Shown here piece by piece: positions 1 through 8,125 of a stretch of DNA of 64,000 nt; positions within the stretch are counted from its first letter, which is position 1; the number at the start of each line of letters is the position of its first letter. The position numbers and the translations under genes are program-made. The stretch is taken from positions 1,178,001 to 1,242,000 of the forward strand of contig NZ_JAZHSH010000001.1 in NCBI RefSeq assembly GCF_040100845.1, given 5' to 3'. Source of the DNA: Chengkuizengella sp. SCS-71B (GTDB lineage: Bacteria; Bacillota; Bacilli; Paenibacillales; KCTC-33759). Below the pieces are notes generated by a model, which saw nothing but the letters and a program-made list of their open reading frames with translations, was not told the origin of the DNA and did no database searches.

Positions 1-849
1 TTTTGCATAAAAGTTATTTTTATTGATATTTGCATTTAAAGTTGCGCCAATCGTATTTTTATGTCGACTGTAAGTTTCGTACATTGCTTTAAACGCGTTT
101 TTACGAACTTCTTGATTGTCACTTTCTAGGAATTGAATATAATTTCCATGTGTGAGCTCCACTTCTTCCCCTTTATCATTTTTAATTTTAGGGAATGTCA
201 TATCCGCATTGTTTAACATACCAAAAATGTTTTGAGGTGCCTGAGATAAGCTTCCAACTTGAGCTAATATGGCTTCTTCCGATTGTGAAAGAATATGTGC
301 TTTTTGACGTAACATTTCTTCTAACGTTCGTTTATAATCACTTAACTCAGGGTTGTCAATAAACTTTTTTAATTGTTCATCAGATAAACTTAATATTTCC
401 GGGGTAATAAAGGACAGTGAGCCATTAATTTCTACGCTTAATTTTTGTGCCTTATCAGACAAGGCTTGATAGGTAGATTCAGTTGTATCTTCATGGTGTT
501 TCATGTTGGCATAAACATAAAGTCTTTCTGTATGTAATGAGATCTCATCTTCCAGAGCAAAACATTTTTTTATGTTATCGGCATCTGATAGTTTTCCTTG
601 AAATTTTTTAATTTCTTGTACTTTCTTTTGAACTTCTTTGTATTCTTCATCCCAAGTTTTTTGGTTTTTGAATATATCCTCTAATTTCCATTTGTTTTCT
701 TCTGAAACATCAATTCTTTTTAATACTTCACTCATGGGACTCCTCCTATGATCTTTATAAATTTTATTGTTATTAGCATAATTCATAGATGAAAATAATG
801 GTACTATTGTTAAGATAACAATCATTAGAAAGAAGGTCAAACGTTTCAA
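1..849 (-). CDS. pepF: Oligoendopeptidase F (M3 family), N-terminal part, cut by window edge
   Basis: This is the N-terminal part (about 283 codons) of a PepF-type zinc oligopeptidase. The catalytic HExxH region lies outside the window, so only the helical N-terminal half is visible. The recognisable body starts at ATG 735 (protein MSEVLKRIDVSEENKWKLED), with AGGAGG seven bases upstream. The frame stays open for 38 codons further up to TTG 849, which has its own AGGGGTG site. Those codons encode LKRLTFFLMIVILTIVPLFS and then SMNYANNN, a good signal peptide. Seen: both start regions in one frame. Known: PepF is usually cytoplasmic, and exported relatives exist. Inferred: an exported form, or two forms. 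Confidence 0.85.
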   Translation of the reverse strand, partial: MKRLTFFLMIVILTIVPLFSSMNYANNNKIYKDHRRSPMSEVLKRIDVSEENKWKLEDIFKNQKTWDEEYKEVQKKVQEIKKFQGKLSDADNIKKCFALEDEISLHTERLYVYANMKHHEDTTESTYQALSDKAQKLSVEINGSLSFITPEILSLSDEQLKKFIDNPELSDYKRTLEEMLRQKAHILSQSEEAILAQVGSLSQAPQNIFGMLNNADMTFPKIKNDKGEEVELTHGNYIQFLESDNQEVRKNAFKAMYETYSRHKNTIGATLNANINKNNFYAK

Positions 850-937
850 TGTAATCACACCCCTGTAACCTATATCAGTTCTTTACAAAGTTTTGATTAG
901 TATGACCTTATCAAAATGATATTATGATTTTTCTAGT

Positions 938-1111
938 CTATCCAAAAAACGAAATGACCAATAAAACGAATGAACATATGACCATAAATAAAGCAAAAAT
1001 CGCTAAATATTTACGAAGAGGTTGTGATATTGAATCTTTTTTAAGAATTAATACCAATGCAAGCGCAAAGGATACAATGATAAAAATGACTAAGGACTCT
1101 GTATTTTCCAT
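938..1111 (-). CDS. Small two-helix membrane protein, unknown function
   Basis: A 57-residue protein beginning MENTESLVIF. ATG 1111 is preferred over the upstream in-frame ATG because GGTGG lies just before it. It has two hydrophobic segments (about residues 6-24 and 35-56) joined by a short basic hinge (KKDSISQPLRK), so it is probably a hairpin membrane protein. It lies in a stand-alone position upstream of pepF on the same strand. I do not recognise the family. The open frame on the opposite strand over the same bases is judged a shadow. Confidence 0.5.
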   Translation of the reverse strand: MENTESLVIFIIVSFALALVLILKKDSISQPLRKYLAIFALFMVICSFVLLVISFFG

Positions 1112-1281
1112 AAAGATGCCACCTTTCATTAAAGACAATTATAATGATTAAAATTAGTAATATTATATCAGAAAACAAAAAGAAAAAGACCGAAATGAAC
1201 TCTGTTTAAATTGATCAAAAAGAAATAAAAACAACCTGTCCTTTTGGACAGATTGTATAATATATTTACAAGTGTTAGATA

Positions 1282-1396
1282 GTGAACTCGTTTAAGCTTT
1301 GCTTAAACATCGAGAAATCAGATGGAGACTCTACTCCACCTGATTTGAAGATCCCACCTATGGAGGTGGGTGTCTGTATGCAAAATATTTTTGGAT
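1282..1396 (+). repeat. Structured 115-nt repeat, copy A (solo IS-end or omega-RNA-like)
   Basis: Runs from GTGAACTCG to TTTTTGGAT and matches copies at 8867-8981 and 40389-40501 almost base for base. It can fold into three hairpins in a row: GTTTAAGC with GCTTAAAC, the AATCAGATGGAG arm with CTCCACCTGATT, and CCCACC with GGTGGG. It ends three bases before the stop codon of the convergent TerC-type gene. No transposase gene is near this copy. Confidence 0.85.
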
Positions 1397-1399
1397 CAA

Positions 1400-2077
1400 C
1401 TATGCAGTTAATCCCCGTTGCCCTCTATTTTTCATTCTTCCTGCAATAATGACTCCGACAATAATCACAGTGATAAACGCCCATTTAATCCATACATTTT
1501 CCTCAAAAAAAGCTTTAAACCAAGTTTCATCCGTTATCATCTTCCCGGCAGTAAAAGCAAGGACTCCAGATCCGATATAAATAATGGCAGGAAAACGTTC
1601 GATGAATTTTAGAATTACAGTGCTTCCCCATACAACAAAAGGAACACTGATCATCAATCCGATAATGACCATTAAAAAACTTCCATGCGAAGCTCCAGCA
1701 ATAGCTAATACATTGTCTAATCCCATTACAGCATCTGCAATAATAATTGTTTGTATCGCTGACCACAGGCTTGTTCCTGATTTAATATTGTCGTGTGATT
1801 TTTTTTGTGTTAATAATTTATAAGCAATCCAAATAAGCAACAGTCCTCCAATGAGCAGCAAACCAGGGATTTTTAACAGCCAAACAACTAATAATGTGCC
1901 TATTGCTCTAACGATGATAGCACCTGCAGTTCCCCAGATAATGACCTTTTTTTGATGTTCTTTGGGAACATTTCTTGCAGCTAGCCCAATGACAATGGCA
2001 TTATCGCCTGCAAGTACTAAATCAATGATAATGATACTTAATAATACAGTCCAAAAATCTGGAGTAAACAGTTCCAT
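1400..2077 (-). CDS. TerC/YjbE-family integral membrane protein, probable metal exporter
   Basis: A 225-residue polytopic membrane protein of the TerC family (YjbE/YkoY type). In Bacillus these proteins export manganese or load it onto secreted enzymes. Family marks are the two acidic membrane motifs, DLVLAGDNAIVIGLA near the N-terminus and ADAVMGLDNVLAIAGA after the cytoplasmic loop. About seven hydrophobic segments can be counted. The ATG at 2077 (protein MELFTPDFW) has AAGGAG at the right spacing; the GTG nine bases upstream is too close to that site. I see no yybP-ykoY manganese riboswitch in the upstream 100 bases. The substrate is inferred from the family only. Confidence 0.85.
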   Translation of the reverse strand: MELFTPDFWTVLLSIIIIDLVLAGDNAIVIGLAARNVPKEHQKKVIIWGTAGAIIVRAIGTLLVVWLLKIPGLLLIGGLLLIWIAYKLLTQKKSHDNIKSGTSLWSAIQTIIIADAVMGLDNVLAIAGASHGSFLMVIIGLMISVPFVVWGSTVILKFIERFPAIIYIGSGVLAFTAGKMITDETWFKAFFEENVWIKWAFITVIIVGVIIAGRMKNRGQRGLTA

Positions 2078-2126
2078 GTATAACACTCCTTGAAACTTAT
2101 TTCAATTGTTAATTTAGTTTGTCCAA

Positions 2127-2168
2127 ATAAAAAACGATCATCTACCTAAATATATGGTAATGATCGTT
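2127..2168 (-). terminator. Intrinsic terminator downstream of the 2196-2429 gene
   Basis: The inverted repeat AACGATCAT / ATGATCGTT is followed by a T-run when read on the minus strand. It separates the small gene at 2196 from the TerC gene. Confidence 0.7.
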
Positions 2169-2195
2169 AATGATTATTTATTTTTTATACTTTAT

Positions 2196-2429
2196 TTAAA
2201 TTTCTTTAAATTTTTCAATGATTTCTTTTCTTTCTTCTTCTGAACCTTCAAAATTTTGTGAAGAAAAACGCTTATTCACCCAATCCATTAAAGCAGGTCT
2301 GCTTAAAAAGTCATGCGTATCCTCGCCCCATTGATCGGAAATTTCACGTAAGATGATATGTCTGCCGTTAACTTCAACATTCATCATATTCCATTTATCT
2401 TTTTTATAAATTTGGTGTTTTTTTATCAT
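2196..2429 (-). CDS. Conserved-looking hypothetical protein, 77 aa
   Basis: A soluble, charged protein of 77 residues: a basic start (MIKKHQIYKKDKW), a short beta-like stretch (VEVNGRHIILREI), an aromatic DQWGEDTHDFLSRPALMDWV segment and an acidic helical tail. ATG 2429 follows GGAGAT at normal distance. Longer in-frame starts up to 2492 lack a ribosome site. I do not recognise the family. It is a single-gene unit with its own terminator at 2127-2168. Confidence 0.6.
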   Translation of the reverse strand: MIKKHQIYKKDKWNMMNVEVNGRHIILREISDQWGEDTHDFLSRPALMDWVNKRFSSQNFEGSEEERKEIIEKFKEI

Positions 2430-2589
2430 AAGGGATATCTCCATTCTAATAAACTTGAGCATTATTATATCACGATTGTTTTTTAAATGCATATTTGGAT
2501 TGCAAAAATTGGAATTAAATTTACTTTTCTACCCCAAACAAAACCTTCATTTCTGGCTAAGAAAAAGCACTAGAAATTGGAAATATATA

Positions 2590-2618
2590 TTGAAAACTGA
2601 AAATTATATCTGTATAAT
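2590..2618 (+). promoter_or_regulatory. SigA-type promoter of the cold-shock gene
   Basis: TTGAAA (2590-2595) and TATAAT (2613-2618) are separated by 17 bases, about 57 bases before the csp start codon. This leaves an untranslated leader of roughly 50 nt. Confidence 0.75.
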
Positions 2619-2674
2619 TGACTTAATCGTCCTAGGTGACGAAACACTTTTTACGTTTTATGGAGGTATGCAAT

Positions 2675-2872
2675 TTGAAAGGTTCAGTTAAATGGTTTAA
2701 CGCAGAAAAAGGTTATGGTTTTATTCAAGTTGAAGGTGGAGACGATGTTTTTGTACATTTCTCTGCAATTCAAGGCGACGGATTTAAAACTTTAGATGAA
2801 GGTCAAGAAGTTGAATTCGAAATTACTGAAGGTGACCGTGGTCCTCAAGCAGCTAACGTTGTTAAGTTATAA
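2675..2872 (+). CDS. Cold-shock protein, CspA/CspB family
   Basis: A 65-residue single OB-fold nucleic-acid chaperone. RNP1 (GYGFIQV) and RNP2 (VFVHFSAI) are intact, with the aromatic set W7, F8, F16 and F26 and the acidic C-terminal half typical of Bacillus Csps. The start is TTG 2675: GGAGG lies eight bases before it and the protein then begins at the family-typical KGSVKWFN. An upstream in-frame start would add a meaningless leader. It is transcribed alone from the promoter at 2590-2618, with a bidirectional terminator at 3041-3080. Several paralogues usually exist per genome, so I give no number. Confidence 0.97.
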   Translation: MKGSVKWFNAEKGYGFIQVEGGDDVFVHFSAIQGDGFKTLDEGQEVEFEITEGDRGPQAANVVKL

Positions 2873-3040
2873 GTAATGTTAGGAGCTTCGAGGAAGGCGT
2901 TTTATCCGTTAGTCACTTTAAATAAACATATAATTACTTAATTAAAAGTATTAGAAGTATGGAAGAGTGAATAACAGGATGCATTTCACAAAAAGAGCAT
3001 AAGTCGAAGCCATGCTTATATAAAATACAATGTTCTAGCG

Positions 3041-3080
3041 AAAAAAACAGCTTTGAATGTTCGTTCATTGCTGTTTTTTT
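3041..3080. terminator. Bidirectional terminator between csp and the ABC permease gene
   Basis: Inverted repeat AAAAAAACAGC / GCTGTTTTTTT around an 18-base loop. T-runs on both strands serve csp (+) and the ABC operon (-). Confidence 0.85.
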
Positions 3081-3103
3081 GTATTTCACTTTTATAGTTT
3101 GCT

Positions 3104-3850
3104 CTATACCGCAACATCTCTTTTTTTGAAGACATATTGTGAAATAAATATAAACAAAATAAAATATACAACTAAAACTCCGATAGAGAAACCTAAACTC
3201 ATTCCTTCAAACTTGGGATCATTTCCATTTAAATATTGTCTTAAATCAGTGTTAGAGTATAAAAAATATTTTCCAAATTGATAATTTAATTGACTTAGAA
3301 TACTCACCACTGAAGAACTAAAAAAGTGGATAACAATAGACAAAATAATTGATAAAACGCTACTTCTAAAAATAGATGAAATCATGAATGAAAACGTAAC
3401 GGTCATGATCAATTCAATACTTGTAAATCCATAGTTTTGTAAAATAGAACCTAATGAAATTTCACTATTTGCTGATGCTGATCCGAGAAAAAGATATCCA
3501 ATCATAATAGAAGAGATGAGATTTAATAAGATTAGAAACGCAATGTATAATAAAATGGCTACATATTTAGATGCTAATATTTTTGTTCTGCTAACTGGTC
3601 TAATTAATAATAATTTGATTGTCCCGTTTGAAAATTCAGAAGCAACAATACTTGAAGCAACAACAATAGCATAGATGGCAATAATGGAAGTAAGAATACT
3701 GCTTAAGTCTGCAAAAGCTACCCAACTAAACCCAAAGTCTCTTACTACTAGAGCCATAATTAGTTGTATAAAAAGTAGCAACCCTATCATTACCCAAGTC
3801 TGAACTTTTTTATATAATTTCATGTTTTCATTACGAACAAGATTAAGCAT
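3104..3850 (-). CDS. ABC-2 type transporter permease
   Basis: A 248-residue membrane protein with six hydrophobic segments, the first at about residues 18-36. It has the ABC-2 hallmark around VASEFSNGTIKLLLIRPVSR after the second segment, where permeases of the BcrB/YfiM type carry the coupling helix. It starts at ATG 3850 with AAAGGAG ten bases upstream. Its gene lies 47 bases downstream of the ATPase gene on the same strand, so the two should form one exporter. The substrate is unknown; antimicrobial-peptide or drug resistance is common for this class. Confidence 0.9.
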   Translation of the reverse strand: MLNLVRNENMKLYKKVQTWVMIGLLLFIQLIMALVVRDFGFSWVAFADLSSILTSIIAIYAIVVASSIVASEFSNGTIKLLLIRPVSRTKILASKYVAILLYIAFLILLNLISSIMIGYLFLGSASANSEISLGSILQNYGFTSIELIMTVTFSFMISSIFRSSVLSIILSIVIHFFSSSVVSILSQLNYQFGKYFLYSNTDLRQYLNGNDPKFEGMSLGFSIGVLVVYFILFIFISQYVFKKRDVAV

Positions 3851-3897
3851 TTTTGAATAACTCCTTTATAACTTAAGAATACTATCTTCTTATCAAA

Positions 3898-4800
3898 TTA
3901 ATTTGTTAATTCTAAAAATTGATCTTCCAATGATTTAGAAGTGGAGTGAATACTGTATACTAAAACTCCTTCTTGTACTAGAACCATATTGATTTTTGGA
4001 ACATCCTCACGATTTATTTGAATAATAAATCCATTTTTAAGTTTTTCTATTTCATTATCTTCATATTGTTGTGTTATGAATTGGATTGCTTTTTCTGGTT
4101 GATCCACCTCGAAAACAACTTGATTTAGTTGCTGTGTTGGTTCCTTTAAAGACTTTACATCAATGATTTTTCCTTCTTTAATAATAGCTACACGATCACA
4201 CATTAACTCCATTTCTGAGAGTAAATGACTGGATACAAGGGTAGATGTCCCTTCATTAGCGAGAATTCTTAAATAGTCTCTTAATTCTCTAATTCCGGCT
4301 GGATCCAACCCATTTGTAGGTTCATCTAGAATAAGGATAGTGGGTTTATGTAATAGGGCTTGTGCAATTCCTAAACGTTGTCGCATTCCAAGTGAATACC
4401 TTTTTACCTTATCACGAATACGATCTTTTAAACCAACAAGCTCAGTTACTTCATCTATACGAGCATTCGTTATTCCAGGAATCATCCTAGCGTAATGAAC
4501 TAAATTTTGATAGCCTGTTAAATATTTATACATCTCTGGGTTTTCAACAATTGCCCCAATGGAAAGCATCGCTTTTTCAAAGTTTTTAGAAATACTAGTT
4601 CCATTGATTATTATGTCTCCTTCGTTTATTGACATAAGGCCAACGATCATTCGGATCGTAGTTGTTTTCCCAGCACCATTTGGTCCTAAAAATCCAAAAA
4701 TTTCACCTTTATTTACACTAAAAGAGATTTGATCAATAATCGTTCGATTGTTTATTTTTTTAGTTACATTTATTACTTCAAGTACAGTTGAATGAGCCAA
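3898..4800 (-). CDS. ABC transporter ATP-binding protein (BcrA/DrrA type)
   Basis: A 300-residue ATPase with Walker A GPNGAGKTT, signature YSLGMRQRLGIAQALLH, Walker B ILILDEPTNGLDPAGIRELR and the switch His in TLVSSHLLSEME. A C-terminal extension of about 80 residues is typical of BcrA-like subunits. TTG 4800 is chosen because GGAGG lies eight bases upstream; the GTG at 4809 is inside that ribosome site. It is co-transcribed with the ABC-2 permease at 3104-3850. No two-component system of the Bce type is adjacent. Confidence 0.92.
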   Translation of the reverse strand: MAHSTVLEVINVTKKINNRTIIDQISFSVNKGEIFGFLGPNGAGKTTTIRMIVGLMSINEGDIIINGTSISKNFEKAMLSIGAIVENPEMYKYLTGYQNLVHYARMIPGITNARIDEVTELVGLKDRIRDKVKRYSLGMRQRLGIAQALLHKPTILILDEPTNGLDPAGIRELRDYLRILANEGTSTLVSSHLLSEMELMCDRVAIIKEGKIIDVKSLKEPTQQLNQVVFEVDQPEKAIQFITQQYEDNEIEKLKNGFIIQINREDVPKINMVLVQEGVLVYSIHSTSKSLEDQFLELTN

Positions 4801-5042
4801 AGGATACACCTCCAGAAACTTAGTATTTACAAAAGAATTTTATACTTTTATTTTAATTAAAATTGATAAAAAAAATAGTACTAACTTTATATAGTACTTT
4901 ATTTACAAAATTAATTTGGAATAATCATAAATTTTAAATAAGTTAATGATCTGTGAAATTCTAAAGATTCAATCGCATCAAGCCTTATTTTGTATTATAA
5001 TGAGAAGAAATAAATTTTGACAAGCATATATGGAGGTAAGTT

Positions 5043-6122
5043 TTGAGTAGATTAAAAACAAAACAAACGATGGTTCCAAGTTATCCATTGAGTTTAATGT
5101 TTAGGGTCTATCGTTATGTCTTGCCTGAAGTAAAAGATCAACTTAAACAGTGGAGAGTAGTTGCAGATCAAATTCCAAATGATGAGTTGAAAAGACAAGC
5201 GATTGCTAGCATGACAACAAAACAATTTCATTGCCAAGGCGGTTCTGTTTATGCTGTGGCTAATTTACCACAACGGCATGTGCTTATTCCACTCATTGTG
5301 GCTTTTCAAACCATTAGCGATTATTTGGACAACCTTTGTGATCGCAGTGTTTCTATGGATGCAGATGATTTTCGTTTGTTGCATCAATCAATGTTAGATG
5401 CGATAGATCCTTCTGCTTCATTACAAAACTATTATGCAAATCGAACGGATCAAAATGATGGGGGCTATTTACATCAATTAGTGAAAACTTGTCAATCTTG
5501 TATATGTTTATTGCCAAGATATGATTTAGTAAAACCATATATAAAAGAATTAGTTTCATATTATTGTGACTTACAAGTTTATAAACACATTAGGCATGAT
5601 TTGCGTGAGGATCAATTATTACAATGGTGGGGATCATATAGTCATTCTTATCCAAATCTACAATGGAATGAATTTGCAGCAGCAACGGGTTCAACTTTAG
5701 GTGTATTTATGCTTTTTTTAGCCGCAACAGATGAAAATTTGAGTGTTGAAACCGTTGAAAACATTAAAAAGAGTTATTTTCCACACATATGTGGTTTACA
5801 TATTTTATTAGATTATTTGATTGATCAGGAAGAAGATGAAAAGGGCGGAGATTTAAATTTTTGCAGTTATTATGAAAGTAATGAAATGACGATTAACAGA
5901 ATAGAGTTTATTTTTGAAGAAGCGAATCGAGGTCTGCATCTATTGCCAAACTCATCTTTTCATCAAATGATTATTGAAGGGCTCTTAGCTCTTTATTTAT
6001 CTGATCCAAAAATAAAGAACCAATCTGAAGTGAAATTGATTTCAAAAAAATTAATGAAAAAAAGTTCGTTTATGCGACTATTTTTTAGGCTGAATAGTGT
6101 GTGGATTAGAAAATTAAAGTAA
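5043..6122 (+). CDS. ytpB: Tetraprenyl-beta-curcumene synthase (DUF2600)
   Basis: A 359-residue all-alpha class I terpene cyclase of the YtpB family, which turns tetraprenyl (C35) diphosphate into tetraprenyl-beta-curcumene, precursor of the sporulene lipids of spores. Seen: the Asp-rich metal motif DYLDNLCD at residues 93-100 and a second acidic motif, LDYLIDQEEDEKGGDL, near residue 260, both expected to bind Mg-diphosphate. It starts at TTG 5043 with GGAGG six bases upstream. A phosphofructokinase gene follows 24 bases later, which is not the usual neighbour. Confidence 0.93.
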   Translation: MSRLKTKQTMVPSYPLSLMFRVYRYVLPEVKDQLKQWRVVADQIPNDELKRQAIASMTTKQFHCQGGSVYAVANLPQRHVLIPLIVAFQTISDYLDNLCDRSVSMDADDFRLLHQSMLDAIDPSASLQNYYANRTDQNDGGYLHQLVKTCQSCICLLPRYDLVKPYIKELVSYYCDLQVYKHIRHDLREDQLLQWWGSYSHSYPNLQWNEFAAATGSTLGVFMLFLAATDENLSVETVENIKKSYFPHICGLHILLDYLIDQEEDEKGGDLNFCSYYESNEMTINRIEFIFEEANRGLHLLPNSSFHQMIIEGLLALYLSDPKIKNQSEVKLISKKLMKKSSFMRLFFRLNSVWIRKLK

Positions 6123-6146
6123 GGAACATATAAGGAGGAATATGAC

Positions 6147-7115
6147 ATGACAGCTGTAAAATCAATAGCAGTATTAACAAGTGGCGGAGATTCCCAAGGG
6201 ATGAATGCTGCGGTTCGTGCAGTTGTACGAAGTGCATTATTTAACGGTTTAGAAGTATATGGTGTGCAAAAAGGATATACAGGTTTGATTAACGATGACA
6301 TTCGAAAAATGGATCTAAGAAGTGTTGGTGATATCCTCCATCGTGGCGGTACAATATTACAAACTGCAAGATGTTTAGAGTTTAAAACTGAAGAAGGCCA
6401 AAAACTCGCAGCAGAAAATCTTAGAAAAAGAGGGATAGATGGTCTTGTAGTTATTGGTGGCGATGGATCATATAAAGGTGCACAAAAATTAAGTAAACTT
6501 GGCATTAAAACAATGGGACTGCCAGGAACAATAGATAATGACATCCCATTTACTGATTTTACGATAGGTTTTGATACAGCAGTCAGCATTGTTGTAGATG
6601 CTATTAATAAATTAAGGGACACAATGACCTCACATCAGAGAGCTTCACTTGTAGAAGTTATGGGGCGTTCCTCAGGGGATATAGCTTTGTATGCTGGACT
6701 TGCAAGTGGAGCTGAAACGATTTTAGTTCCTGAAATACCATTTGATTTAGAAAAGGTTGCAGCAAGAATGGAAAATAATTTTGCCCATGGGAAAAGGCAC
6801 AGTATTATTGTTTTAGCTGAAGGTGTAGGAAAAGGAGAAGACTTTTGTAAAATAATCTCAGGACATTGTGGAATGGAACCTAGAGTCACTGTATTAGGAC
6901 ATATACAAAGAGGTGGGACTCCAACTCATAATGATCGTATCCTTGCTAGTCGTTTAGGAGATTTTGCTGTAAGTCAACTCATTGCAGGGGAATCTGGTAA
7001 AGGATGTGGCATTATTAAAAATGAATTAGTTGCTACAGACATCGATACCGTTGTAACTACAAAAAAAGAATTTAATCACGAACTTTTTGAATTAGCATTA
7101 CGTTTGTCAAAATAA
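6147..7115 (+). CDS. ATP-dependent 6-phosphofructokinase, divergent PfkA-type
   Basis: A 322-residue protein, normal length for bacterial PfkA. Visible motifs are the N-terminal LTSGGDSQGMNAAVR, the GGDGS loop (104-108; Gly after Asp predicts ATP rather than pyrophosphate), catalytic PGTIDNDI (126-133), VEVMGR, and LGHIQRGGTP for fructose-6-phosphate. It deviates from the usual PfkA: SQGMN for APGMN, TILQTARC for the typical TILGTSR, and YTGLI for YAGLI. It lies directly behind ytpB with its own GGAGGA site, not in the usual pfkA-pyk context. It may therefore be a second, specialised isozyme, or the sole enzyme in an unusual place. Confidence 0.88.
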   Translation: MTAVKSIAVLTSGGDSQGMNAAVRAVVRSALFNGLEVYGVQKGYTGLINDDIRKMDLRSVGDILHRGGTILQTARCLEFKTEEGQKLAAENLRKRGIDGLVVIGGDGSYKGAQKLSKLGIKTMGLPGTIDNDIPFTDFTIGFDTAVSIVVDAINKLRDTMTSHQRASLVEVMGRSSGDIALYAGLASGAETILVPEIPFDLEKVAARMENNFAHGKRHSIIVLAEGVGKGEDFCKIISGHCGMEPRVTVLGHIQRGGTPTHNDRILASRLGDFAVSQLIAGESGKGCGIIKNELVATDIDTVVTTKKEFNHELFELALRLSK

Positions 7116-7171
7116 TAATCTTATGGAATGGAGTCATTGAGTAGGATGCTTTAAAAGGAAGTAGGGTATTT

Positions 7172-7378
7172 ATGTTTTTATATAAACTGGAAATTCAATT
7201 GGAAGATCAGTTGACTTATATAGTAGTCATCGCTGAATCTGATGAGAAAGCTTTTGATTATGCAGAATCATCACTAGCTGTGCATTTTGTGAAAATGCCA
7301 AAAGTGTTAGAGAGTTGTATAATTGAAAAGAAACGTTTAAATAAAGGTTCCGGATATGTAATTGAGACAAAGCAATAA
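7172..7378 (+). CDS. DUF3906-like small protein
   Basis: A 68-residue soluble protein starting MFLYKLEIQLEDQLTYIVVI, with alternating beta-type segments and a basic C-terminal third. It resembles the DUF3906 family of small Bacillales proteins of unknown function; this is from memory of the family pattern. It follows the phosphofructokinase gene by 56 bases on the same strand and precedes a strong terminator at 7460-7482, so it probably ends the ytpB transcription unit. Confidence 0.55.
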   Translation: MFLYKLEIQLEDQLTYIVVIAESDEKAFDYAESSLAVHFVKMPKVLESCIIEKKRLNKGSGYVIETKQ

Positions 7379-7459
7379 AAATTGAGTAGCAAACCAGTTC
7401 TTTTCCTAGAAATCAACACATATTGTAATGACAACGATTTCTATATTTTCACTACAAGG

Positions 7460-7482
7460 CTCGCCAAAGGCGAGTTTTTTTT
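7460..7482 (+). terminator. Intrinsic terminator after the ytpB-pfk-DUF3906 run
   Basis: CTCGCC AAA GGCGAG followed by eight T. Nearly the same hairpin recurs at 33587 and 38029. Confidence 0.9.
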
Positions 7483-7615
7483 ATCATTTAAGAATTTTCC
7501 CCATTAATGTATGCGGTTCGTCGTATTTTTCAAATTGATGACTATTACTAAATGTAGTAAACAGTATATTATTGGATAAAATTATTTGTATCAGATAAGG
7601 GGGAAGGATTCACAT

Positions 7616-7975
7616 ATGAAATATGTACTTTATTTCATTCTTTTATTATGCACGCTTATTTTTTCGGCTTGTTCTGATGTAGAAACCATAGAAGATGCAG
7701 AAAAAAATAATGATTTTATTAAAAAAGAGAAAGAACTTTATGAGAAGTATGGAACTTTCCATAATACGGATCCAGATTTTGTTTACGATCGTTTTGAAAA
7801 TGATTCAATTTCAATAGCAGTAATTAGACATGTAGGTGAAGAGGAATTTTATGACTGGATAGAGACCTTACCTGAAGATATAGGAATTACAGTTAGTCTT
7901 GTGGAAGAGTTTAAGAAACAATTTAACTTAACTGATGAAGAGATTAAAGAGATAGAAAATGAAACTACCTCATGA
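7616..7975 (+). CDS. Small lipoprotein, unknown function
   Basis: A 119-residue protein with a signal peptide MKYVLYFILLLCTLIFSAC. The lipobox FSAC makes Cys19 the likely lipidated residue. The mature part is acidic and helical (DAEKNNDFIKKEKELYEKYG), with a central motif FENDSISIAVIRH, and ends in an acidic helix. ATG 7616 follows a GGGGGAAGGA ribosome site; the in-frame TTG 30 bases earlier has none. It is probably monocistronic between two terminators. I do not recognise the family. Confidence 0.75.
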   Translation: MKYVLYFILLLCTLIFSACSDVETIEDAEKNNDFIKKEKELYEKYGTFHNTDPDFVYDRFENDSISIAVIRHVGEEEFYDWIETLPEDIGITVSLVEEFKKQFNLTDEEIKEIENETTS

Positions 7976-7977
7976 AT

Positions 7978-8003
7978 AAAGGGCAGTGTGTTAACTGCCC
8001 TTT
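7978..8003. terminator. Hairpin after the lipoprotein gene
   Basis: AAAGGGCAGT / ACTGCCCTTT, 10 bp, starting right at the lipoprotein stop codon. The T-run is short, so it may be a weak terminator. Confidence 0.55.
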
Positions 8004-8125
8004 ACTCTATTCAAATGATCGTAACATATCATTTTGTCTTTTCGCTACTTTCTGACTTCGTAGATTTGTTATCCCTACATTTAGACAAGGGTTACTGGCT
8101 ACTTAAAAAAGTAAATTTTTTCTAA

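Noticed and set aside
5993-6622. Long minus-strand open frame over ytpB and pfk
   Set aside because: Opposite-strand shadow: low-complexity Ser/Pro-rich composition, no ribosome site, covered by two clear genes.
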